Virus record (IMG/VR): IMGVR_UViG_3300033551_000003
Span: 1-64,000 of that record
DNA length: 64,000 bases
Reading direction: 5' to 3' (one strand)
Source: a virus
Part shown: piece by piece, positions 55,119-61,757 of the stretch
Layout of the letters: each line of letters begins with the position of its first letter
Position numbering within the stretch: the stretch's first letter is position 1
Program-made: the position numbers and the translations under genes
The notes under the pieces: generated by a model
The model's database searches: none
The model's input: the letters and a program-made list of their open reading frames with translations, nothing else
What the model was told of the DNA's origin: nothing

Positions 55119-55478
55119 ATGGCTGGAAACCCCAACAGCGCCCGTGCTCGCTTCAAAGCCTATTTGAAGGAGCATGGAGAGGAGGCCGCCCTAAAGTTCG
55201 GGGCGGAAATAGGGATGCAACCTGCCCGCATAAAGCGGCTTATTCGCGTATTCACCGGCCAGGCCCCGATCAAGCAGAAACCCTCCACCGTGGAGGTGAC
55301 TGTGGAACCCGTTAGGTTTGGTCGGTTTAAGCCGCAGGTTTACCTATTTGGAGACAAGACCTTGGTTGCTCGGTATGTAGCTAAAGGCCCCGAGCAGAGT
55401 GAGGTTAAGTTCCCGAATGGTAACGTGCAGACGGTTGACAATGATTGGCTAACGCCTTTCGAAACCGAGGAGGAGTAA
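55119..55478 (+). CDS. Hypothetical protein ending inside HH26
   Basis: 119 residues (start MAGNPNSARARFKAYLKEHG). N-terminal helix-turn-helix-like part (ALKFGAEIGMQPARIKRLIR), C-terminal beta domain (KPQVYLFGDKTLVARYVAKG). The last codons 'ETEEE-stop' lie in the stem III region of HH26. May bind DNA. Confidence 0.58.
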   Translation: MAGNPNSARARFKAYLKEHGEEAALKFGAEIGMQPARIKRLIRVFTGQAPIKQKPSTVEVTVEPVRFGRFKPQVYLFGDKTLVARYVAKGPEQSEVKFPNGNVQTVDNDWLTPFETEEE

Positions 55479-55530
55479 CTCCTCGGTCACTGGGGTGCTG
55501 ATCCGACCCCGGTCTGACGAGATAGGATCC
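55459..55530 (+). ncRNA. Type II hammerhead ribozyme HH26
   Basis: Stem II shortened to TC/GA, stem III ACCGAGGAG/CTCCTCGGT, cleavage C 55488, stem I ACTGGGGT/ACCCCGGT, core CTGACGA (N7 is C), pseudoknot GATCC/GGATC. Confidence 0.87.
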
Positions 55531-55547
55531 TTAGGAGACAAAGAAAG

Positions 55548-56564
55548 ATGGCTACAATAGACGATGTTGCTGCCTTGCGCCTGATGTGCAAGGGAGCGTA
55601 TGACCTGCAAAAGCTGAGAATGCAATGCGGGTTGAGACTTTGGGCGAACTTTAACGCCAAGCTCAAGCAGCAGGCCAACCCCGCTGCCGAAGACACAGAA
55701 ACCGATGCCGACGAGATGTCGGAGGAGGCCGAGAAGCTGATCGCTCAGCTAAAGGCCTCCTACGTGCGCCTTACCGATGGTATCGCGCGCAACCGCACAC
55801 TCCCGGCCCAGAAGGGCTTCAATGGAGACGAGTTGATCTCGACCTTCACGGAGCTCACACTGGTGGACCAATATATCCAACTGGAGAAGCAGGAGGCCCG
55901 CCACTTTCGCCAGATGACCCCGCTGCTGGAAGAGATACCGATCTACTCGACGTATCTCAAGCAGGAGCGTGGCATCGGCCCCGCGATGGCGTCCGTCCTT
56001 ATAAGCTACCTCGACCCCGCCAAAGCCGACCACATTTCCGCCTTCTGGCGGTATGCTGGCCTGGACGTGGGGCCGGATGGCATGGGCCGGTCGCGCCGCG
56101 AGGAGCACCTGGTCGAGCGAACCTACATCGACAAGAACGGACAGCAGAAGACGCGAATGGGCGTCACCTACAATCCGTTCCTGAAGACCAAGCTCGCCGG
56201 AGTGCTGGCGTCGTCCTTTCTGCGGCAAAAGTCGCGGTGGAGTGATGTGTACGGAAACTACAAGCATCGCATCACCACCGACCCGAACCGCACGAAGGTT
56301 ACGGTCACGGAATGGAAGCGTATGCACAAGGCAGGCGGCATGGACGCCGTCCGTGGGGTTTGGACCCCCGGGCGTATCCACAACGCCTCGTCTCGGTATA
56401 TGCTGAAGATGTTCCTGGCCGAACTCTGGACGAAGTGGCGCACGTTGGAAGGACTGCCCCTGACGCCCACGTATCACGAGGCCGTCATGGGTCACGTCCA
56501 CACGCCATCCGCGCAGGAGCAGCGCCGTAGCGCCGAGGGTGATGGGGCCACAACCCACACCTAA
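55548..56564 (+). CDS. IS110/IS116-type transposase C-terminal domain protein
   Basis: 338 residues. The segment ERGIGPAMASVLISYLDPAK...FWRYAGLDVGPDG (about 145-185) is the helix-hairpin-helix core of the IS110/IS116/IS902 C-terminal domain. The N-terminal RuvC-like DEDD catalytic domain of IS110 recombinases is not visible; instead there is a helical region with an acidic insert (EDTETDADEMSEEAE). It looks like a phage-domesticated DNA/RNA-binding derivative. Immediately followed by arrays A5 and A6. Confidence 0.72.
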   Translation: MATIDDVAALRLMCKGAYDLQKLRMQCGLRLWANFNAKLKQQANPAAEDTETDADEMSEEAEKLIAQLKASYVRLTDGIARNRTLPAQKGFNGDELISTFTELTLVDQYIQLEKQEARHFRQMTPLLEEIPIYSTYLKQERGIGPAMASVLISYLDPAKADHISAFWRYAGLDVGPDGMGRSRREEHLVERTYIDKNGQQKTRMGVTYNPFLKTKLAGVLASSFLRQKSRWSDVYGNYKHRITTDPNRTKVTVTEWKRMHKAGGMDAVRGVWTPGRIHNASSRYMLKMFLAELWTKWRTLEGLPLTPTYHEAVMGHVHTPSAQEQRRSAEGDGATTHT

Positions 56565-56584
56565 GGCAAAACGGCTCGCCACGG

Positions 56585-56882
56585 GAGCAAAGTAACCCAT
56601 CGCACCTCAGCGAGCCATATGTCGCATGTACTCCACAACTGGTTAGCGTGCCGATACAAGCACTAGCAACCCAGAGGATGCTAGCGTGCCAAAGCCACTT
56701 AGTAGCTCAGGCACTTTCAGCGTGTCATCTAGGTCCAGCAACCCAGGTGAGATCAGCGTGCCGTCAGGAGGAAAGTAACCCAAGATCGAAGAGCGCGCCA
56801 GCCTCTCACAGTAACCCGTGGCACGATAGCGTGCTAGGAATTGGGAGTAACCCAGATTTCCTCAGCGCGCCAGACCACCAGT
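56585..56882 (+). repeat. Alternating-box repeat array A5
   Basis: About seven to eight units, strict 9-9-9-9 blocks in places (for example TAGCGTGCC, 9 nt, box 2, 9 nt). The first part near 56585-56640 is degenerate. It begins 21 bp after the IS110-like stop and ends directly at HH27. Confidence 0.82.
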
Positions 56883-56949
56883 GTGTCGAAACCGGAGGTA
56901 CGCCTCCGGTCACCGGGAACCTGATCCTACCCGGTATGATTAGACAGGA
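56883..56949 (+). ncRNA. Type II hammerhead HH27 without downstream gene, C3A/G8U
   Basis: Stem III ACCGGAGG/CCTCCGGT (compensatory), cleavage C 56909, stem I ACCGGG/CCCGGT, stem II GTC/GAC, pseudoknot GATCC/GGATC. The core reads ATGATTA, so positions 3 and 8 form A-U instead of C-G. No TTAGGAG or ORF follows; array A6 does. It would separate A5-bearing mRNA from A6 RNA. Confidence 0.8.
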
Positions 56950-56965
56950 TCTGGCCTACCCGTTT

Positions 56966-57568
56966 TAGAAACCCAATGGCCAAAAGCGCACCGTGAAAGG
57001 ATAGTAAACCCTGTCCGTCTAGTGCGCCAAAAGATTTTAGCAACCCATTAAGAAACAGCGCACCGATAGGAGTTAGTAACCCAACGTCCTTACAGTGCGC
57101 CGTTAGGAATAAGCAACCCAAACTTCAGTAGCGCGCCATATTGGATTAGTAATCCAAACCCTCGTAGCGCGCCAACAAAACGAAGTAATCCATGTCACGC
57201 CAGCGTGCCAAAGGAAACTAGCAACCCATTGCGCAAGCCAGCGTGCCAGTCTGTGATAGTAACCCACAACAGAAAAGTGTACCGTGAAAGCAGAAGCTAA
57301 ACCCAATGACGCATAGTGGGCCATGAGTACGCAGTAACCCATGTGTACAAAGCTTGTCATAGAAAACAAGAAACCCGTCGCGCGACAGCGCGCCGTAGAA
57401 CACGAGAAATCCGTCAATCGACAGCGTGCCAGAAGTACGAAAGTAAACCAAAAAAGCATAGCGCGCCGAGAAGTCTTAGTTACCCACGGAAACGGAGCGC
57501 GCCAAAATTTCACAGTAACCCACAACAGAAAAGCGCGCCATAGCCATGTAGTAACCCACTAGCTCATA
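56966..57568 (+). repeat. Alternating-box repeat array A6
   Basis: About 17 units of the 36-nt repeat (transcript-sense AGTAACCC and AGCGCGCC boxes). Shares an identical stretch of about 40 nt with A4 (near 57099-57139) and repeats one spacer internally (after GTAACCCACAACAGAAAA at 57260 and 57512). Bounded by HH27 and HH28, so it would be released as an RNA of about 690 nt (56910-57595). Confidence 0.85.
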
Positions 57569-57570
57569 GT

Positions 57571-57637
57571 GTCGAAACCGGGGTACGCCCCGGTCGTCGG
57601 GAACCCGATCCTACCCGACCTGATGAAGACAGGATCG
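57571..57637 (+). ncRNA. Type II hammerhead ribozyme HH28
   Basis: Stem II GTC/GAC with one extra A after the core (CTGATGA-A-GAC), stem III ACCGGGG/CCCCGGT, cleavage C 57595, stem I GTCGGG/CCCGAC, pseudoknot CGATCCT/AGGATCG. Confidence 0.88.
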
Positions 57638-57667
57638 CAACTTAGGAGATAAACAAGGAAAACCACA

Positions 57668-58714
57668 ATGGCATCAATCAACATGGTTGAAGCAAGACAG
57701 ATGCTGATAGACATGTACGAGGCCAACGAGCCTTTCATGTTTCTCGGCAAGCCCGGAATGGGTAAGACCTCTATGGTCGAGGACGTCTGTCACTGCCTCG
57801 GCATCGGCTTCATCGACTTCCGCCTGACCCTTAAGGATCCGGTGGAGGTTGGTGGTATGCGCGTGCCGGACGTTAAGACGGGGATGCTCCGGCATTTTGT
57901 GCCGGAGGATATACCCGATGTAAAGCGCCACGGTCCCAAGGGGATCTTCTTGTTCGACGAAATCAATGTAGTTTCTATGCTACTCCAGTCCACGGCTTAT
58001 GGAATCATCCAGGAGCGCCGGATTGGGTCGTACAAGATTGATCTTGGTTGGGTACCGATGGCGTCGGGCAACCTCGTCACCGATCGGGCAGCGGCCCAAC
58101 GCCTATCCACGGCGCTGGCAAACCGCTTCAATGTCCAGGTCGTCGAGCCACACCTGCCGTCATGGCTGAAGCAATACGGGTCTGAGCACGTGGATTCGCG
58201 GGGAACTGCGTTTCTGCGGTTTAGGCCAGCGTTGTTCAGCTGCATGCCGGGCCAGGTCATAACGATCGACGACAAGACCCAGACCCCGGTCTCCAAGGAC
58301 GAGACGGCCTTTCCGTCGGCCCGCTCCTGGACCAAGGCGTTCAAGTTCATCGATAAGCCCCCGACCTATCGGCGCAAGATATTCGCTGGCTATGTTGGCG
58401 AAGTCCCGGCCGATGAGTTCGAGGCCTATTGGCGAATCATGGAGAACGCCGTGTCCGTCGAGCAGGTTATCGCCGACCCGAAGGGTGCGCCAATACCCAA
58501 GGAGGAGGATGCCGGCACCTACTATGCGGTGACCGGCATGCTGTCGAGGGCGATGGACTTGAAGAACATCAACCCGATCATGACCTACGTCGGCCGTATG
58601 CACAAGGACTACCAAGTCGTTTGTGTCACCGATGCGATGCGGCGTGATGAAGCGCTGCGTAACACGCGGGCGTACGGCAACTGGGCGGTCAACAACCAGG
58701 ACGTCATGATGTGA
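57668..58714 (+). CDS. MoxR-type AAA+ ATPase
   Basis: 348 residues. Walker A GKPGMGKT (27-34), Walker B GIFLFDEIN (about 96-104), sensor 1 region PMASGNLVTDR, and an arginine-rich helix AAAQRLSTALANRF. MoxR ATPases work with VWA-domain partners as chaperones. The VWA partner is encoded two genes downstream (59080). Likely remodels a target complex, in virion assembly or host takeover. Confidence 0.85.
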   Translation: MASINMVEARQMLIDMYEANEPFMFLGKPGMGKTSMVEDVCHCLGIGFIDFRLTLKDPVEVGGMRVPDVKTGMLRHFVPEDIPDVKRHGPKGIFLFDEINVVSMLLQSTAYGIIQERRIGSYKIDLGWVPMASGNLVTDRAAAQRLSTALANRFNVQVVEPHLPSWLKQYGSEHVDSRGTAFLRFRPALFSCMPGQVITIDDKTQTPVSKDETAFPSARSWTKAFKFIDKPPTYRRKIFAGYVGEVPADEFEAYWRIMENAVSVEQVIADPKGAPIPKEEDAGTYYAVTGMLSRAMDLKNINPIMTYVGRMHKDYQVVCVTDAMRRDEALRNTRAYGNWAVNNQDVMM

Positions 58715-58729
58715 CAAATCCCTGACCAT

Positions 58730-58794
58730 GTCGAAACCGGGGTACGCCCCGGTCGCCTGGAACCCGGTCCTACCAGGCCTGATGAGACAGGACC
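58730..58794 (+). ncRNA. Type II hammerhead ribozyme HH29
   Basis: Stem II GTC/GAC, stem III ACCGGGG/CCCCGGT, cleavage C 58754, stem I GCCTGG/CCAGGC, core CTGATGA, pseudoknot GGTCCT/AGGACC. Confidence 0.93.
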
Positions 58795-58810
58795 AATTAG
58801 GAGAACCAAT

Positions 58811-58984
58811 ATGCCGACACTTCGCTTCAACGATGGCGTTAGCATCAACACGGATGGACACCTTCGCATCATTCACCTGAAGGACGGCTACTACGTGGTG
58901 GGCGAGGGCTTGTGCATGCCCGTCGACACCCGGGCCGAGGGCGAGGAGTTCATCGCCGAGGAGAAGAAGCGCAACGCCAAGTGA
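58811..58984 (+). CDS. 57-residue protein between MoxR and VWA genes
   Basis: Start MPTLRFNDGVSINTDGHLRI; beta-rich with a charged helical end (GEEFIAEEKKRNAK). Resembles small phage ORFs with a GHLRI-type hairpin. Missed by length cut-offs. Unknown; might be an adaptor for MoxR-VWA. Confidence 0.6.
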   Translation: MPTLRFNDGVSINTDGHLRIIHLKDGYYVVGEGLCMPVDTRAEGEEFIAEEKKRNAK

Positions 58985-58991
58985 AACGTAT

Positions 58992-59065
58992 GTCGAAACT
59001 AGGGGGCCGAAAGGCCTCCTAGTCGGTGAGGAACTGACCGGCCTCGCCCTGATGAAGACAGGTCA
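58992..59065 (+). ncRNA. Type II hammerhead ribozyme HH30
   Basis: Long stem III ACTAGG...GGCC-gaaa-GGCC...CCTAGT closed by a GNRA loop, cleavage C 59024, stem I GGTGAGG/CCTCGCC, core CTGATGA plus one extra A, stem II GTC/GAC, pseudoknot TGACC/GGTCA. Confidence 0.9.
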
Positions 59066-59079
59066 TTTAGGAGAATAGA

Positions 59080-60585
59080 ATGCAGACAATCGAGATAAAC
59101 AACCCCTTATTGGCACGAGTAGTACGCGCGAGAGCGTTCCTACTCCGTAGCCACCCGTTCTTTGGAAACCTGGCCATGCGGCTAAGGATCCGGGAACACA
59201 ATGAGCTTAGAGTCAAAACCATGGCAACGGACGGGACATTCCTGTACTGGTGCCGTGAGTTCTTGGAGAAAGTTAGCGACAGCATGCTTTTGTTTGCTGT
59301 CGCCCACGAGGTACTCCACTGCGCGCTGTGCCATCATACCCGTCGTGGTACGAGGGACCCGCTGCTGTGGAATATCGCGTGCGATCACGTCGTTAACCTG
59401 CTGCTAAGGGCCGCAGGGTTCCGTCCACCGGACTGGGCCTACTGCGACCCCAAGTATACTGGTCTGAATGCGGAACAAGTTTACCGCCTTCTGTACGAGG
59501 AACGTAAGCAGCAGCAACAGCAACAACCGGAGCCAACGCCCCAACCTGGTCAGGACGACCAGCAGGCGACCGGCTCCGGCGACCAAGACCCCGATCAGGA
59601 GGCCGACCCCAAGGGCGGCTCCCCCGGGGATGACGATGAAGAAGGTGACGAAGGAGAAGAGCAATGCGGTTCCAACGGTGGAGCTTCATCCGACCAGGAT
59701 TCCAAGTCTGGTTCGGACAGCGAGGATGGGACGTCCGGTACCTCAACAGAGGACGATGCGCCCCAGGATGCTGGCTCTTCTTCCGAGGGCGGGTCTGCGG
59801 GGAGTCCCACATCCGACTCTTCGGATGGGACGCCTGGCCGATCTGGTCTCCCCCAATCCCATGGCGATCCTGGCGGATGCGGCGAAGTTCTAGACGCCGC
59901 GCCGTCCTATGATGACACCAAATTGTCAGAAGCCGAGGGTGAGTGGCAGACCTACGTCCGTCAAGCTATCAACGTTGCCCGCAAAGCGGGGGAAGGCCGG
60001 TTACCGGGCTTCCTCGAGGAAGTAATCGACACGTTGAACGACCCCCGCACCGATTGGCGTCAAGCCCTTCGGGAGTGGGTGGACTACTCTAATACCAAGG
60101 ACTACACCTGGACGACACCGAACCGCCGTATGTTCGCGTTGGGGTACATAACCCCCGGCATGGTCAGCGATGGACTTAACAAGGTGGCGTTTATCATCGA
60201 CTCCTCGGGGTCTGTTCACACCGAGTGGTTGAAGAAGTTCGGCGGTGAAGCCCAAGCCGCCCTCGACGATGGGGCAATCGACAACGCAATTGTAATCTTT
60301 GCCGATGATGGCATCCACCGTATTGAAGAATACAGTAAGGGTGACATCATCGACTGGACTGTCCAGGGGCGCGGCGGAACTAGCTTCAGCCCCGCCCTGG
60401 GTTGGCTGATGGAGAACGTTCCCGATCTGTCGGGGGCGGTCTACTTTACCGACCTGGACAGCACGGACTTTGGACCGCAGCCGACCTTCCCACTTCTGTG
60501 GGCGGCCTATGGTCCCGATCCGAATGAACTGCAGAGGTTAATTGCGCGGTTGCCGTTCGGCGAGTGTATCGAACTGGTCGACTAA
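59080..60585 (+). CDS. VWA-like metallopeptidase-domain protein (DUF2201-type)
   Basis: 501 residues. N-terminal domain with HEVLH (76-80) in an AHEVLHCALCHH helix, resembling DUF2201 putative metallopeptidases. A long low-complexity linker (about 145-275) rich in Gln, Asp, Ser and Gly follows. The C-terminal VWA-like domain has MIDAS motif DSSGS (about 373-377). This is the usual partner of MoxR ATPases, encoded two genes upstream. Catalytic HExxH-type residues look intact (HEVLH). Confidence 0.85.
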   Translation: MQTIEINNPLLARVVRARAFLLRSHPFFGNLAMRLRIREHNELRVKTMATDGTFLYWCREFLEKVSDSMLLFAVAHEVLHCALCHHTRRGTRDPLLWNIACDHVVNLLLRAAGFRPPDWAYCDPKYTGLNAEQVYRLLYEERKQQQQQQPEPTPQPGQDDQQATGSGDQDPDQEADPKGGSPGDDDEEGDEGEEQCGSNGGASSDQDSKSGSDSEDGTSGTSTEDDAPQDAGSSSEGGSAGSPTSDSSDGTPGRSGLPQSHGDPGGCGEVLDAAPSYDDTKLSEAEGEWQTYVRQAINVARKAGEGRLPGFLEEVIDTLNDPRTDWRQALREWVDYSNTKDYTWTTPNRRMFALGYITPGMVSDGLNKVAFIIDSSGSVHTEWLKKFGGEAQAALDDGAIDNAIVIFADDGIHRIEEYSKGDIIDWTVQGRGGTSFSPALGWLMENVPDLSGAVYFTDLDSTDFGPQPTFPLLWAAYGPDPNELQRLIARLPFGECIELVD

Positions 60586-60592
60586 TGGGTGA

Positions 60593-60658
60593 GTCGAAAC
60601 CGGGGTACGCCCCGGTCTGCTGGAACCTGGTCCTACCAGCACTGAGGAGACAGGACCG
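60593..60658 (+). ncRNA. Type II hammerhead ribozyme HH31
   Basis: Stem II GTC/GAC, stem III ACCGGGG/CCCCGGT, cleavage C 60617, stem I TGCTGG/CCAGCA, core CTGAGGA, pseudoknot GGTCCT/AGGACC. Confidence 0.93.
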
Positions 60659-60672
60659 ATTAGGAGAATGAA

Positions 60673-60954
60673 ATGAACAAGAGCAAAGACAAGGAGCGGG
60701 TAGCTTGGATGCACGCCGCCATCGAACTAAACGCCAAGCGTGAAGGCTGGTCGTTATTCGAGTGCGATGACGGTCGCCTACGCATCCAACGCCTGGATTT
60801 TCCATACGACTCTACGGGACGCCCCATCGATCCACTATTTGACAGCGACGAGTCCGCCGTGCAATTCGTCAAGGACCTCGCTGATACAGGGTCGTCCTTT
60901 CACCAAGTTACGCTTCGTCTGCACGGGATGAAGGTGTCGAAATCTGGAGAGTAA
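60673..60954 (+). CDS. Small protein ending in a decayed ribozyme
   Basis: 93 residues (start MNKSKDKERVAWMHAAIELN). Its last codons VSKSGE-stop come from GTGTCGAAATCTGGAGAGTAA-like sequence, which is the 5' edge of a hammerhead (GTCGAAA) with the rest missing. Unknown function. Confidence 0.58.
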   Translation: MNKSKDKERVAWMHAAIELNAKREGWSLFECDDGRLRIQRLDFPYDSTGRPIDPLFDSDESAVQFVKDLADTGSSFHQVTLRLHGMKVSKSGE

Positions 60955-60956
60955 AA

Positions 60957-61178
60957 ATGCACACGTACCGACATTCCTTCGATGCGTTAGAAGAGTTCCC
61001 AAGTAAATGGGAAACCGGCCTTTGGATTACCCACAAGGACGGTAATTATTGGCGTACGGTCGCCAGCTTTGACGCCGAGTGGAAGGCAGCGTTGTACGCC
61101 TCCTTCCTCAACGGCGGTAAGCCACCCATCGGTGTGCTGAACGAGCTCTTCGCAGGCGCCAATATCAGCTTCGAATGA
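60957..61178 (+). CDS. Small hypothetical protein
   Basis: 73 residues (start MHTYRHSFDALEEFPSKWET), Trp-rich, with AALYASFLNGGKPPIGVLNE. ATG only 2 bp after the upstream stop; GGAGAG site lies in the upstream coding end where a ribozyme seems to have been lost. Confidence 0.55.
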   Translation: MHTYRHSFDALEEFPSKWETGLWITHKDGNYWRTVASFDAEWKAALYASFLNGGKPPIGVLNELFAGANISFE

Positions 61179-61180
61179 AA

Positions 61181-61248
61181 GTCGAAACCGGGGGTGTAAC
61201 CCCGGTCACGGATGGGGTGGTTCCCCACCGTCTGATGAAGACAAACCA
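61181..61248 (+). ncRNA. Type II hammerhead ribozyme HH32 (last)
   Basis: Stem II GTC/GAC with an extra A, stem III ACCGGGG/CCCCGGT, cleavage C 61207, stem I ACGG...GGGG/CCCC...CCGT with one bulged A, small loop TGGTT pairing with AACCA upstream of TTAGGAG. The final ribozyme of the block. Confidence 0.87.
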
Positions 61249-61265
61249 ACTTAGGAGAATGAAAA

Positions 61266-61757
61266 ATGAAAACAAACGACCAAGACCGGAGCTCTGCTCC
61301 GGAGGAGAAATACGTCACTGAGTACATCCACGGCCGCGAGGTCAGGATGCATGAAGAGGACCACCGCGAGTACCTCGACCACTTGGCCGAGCGTGAGCTG
61401 TGGGACACGTTCATCGAATCTTTAGTAGGAGAACCGATGACACCAGACTATCTAGCCGTCGTCCTTATTGGCGGCGGTAGTTCCTGGGGCCGCGCCCCAG
61501 ACAAGGAAGCAGCAATCCAGAGGGCGATGAAAGCCCTCAAGGATTGGACGATCTACTTCGACCTCTCCAACACAGAGGTCGAGATAAACGTGATTGACGT
61601 GGCCGGTTACAGTGACTGCAACTGGGGTGGGAACCCTGGTGGGTGGTTACACGGTACTAACATAAAAACCGGCCAGGATGAGGCGATCAAGCGCCCCATC
61701 GAGATTGTCAAGCGCAGGACCCCCCGGTGGCGAATAAAGCGTCGGGGGCACCGATGA
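61266..61757 (+). CDS. Hypothetical protein
   Basis: 163 residues (start MKTNDQDRSSAPEEKYVTEY). Charged helical N-terminus, then an alpha/beta part with LAVVLIGGGSSWGRAPDKEA and a basic tail (KRRTPRWRIKRRGHR). Gene end overlaps the next start (ATGA). Unknown. Confidence 0.58.
   Translation: MKTNDQDRSSAPEEKYVTEYIHGREVRMHEEDHREYLDHLAERELWDTFIESLVGEPMTPDYLAVVLIGGGSSWGRAPDKEAAIQRAMKALKDWTIYFDLSNTEVEINVIDVAGYSDCNWGGNPGGWLHGTNIKTGQDEAIKRPIEIVKRRTPRWRIKRRGHR

Noticed and set aside
56883-56949. HH27 as a dead ribozyme relic
   Set aside because: Stem III, stem I and pseudoknot are intact with compensatory changes, and positions 3 and 8 change as a pair, which random decay would not produce easily.
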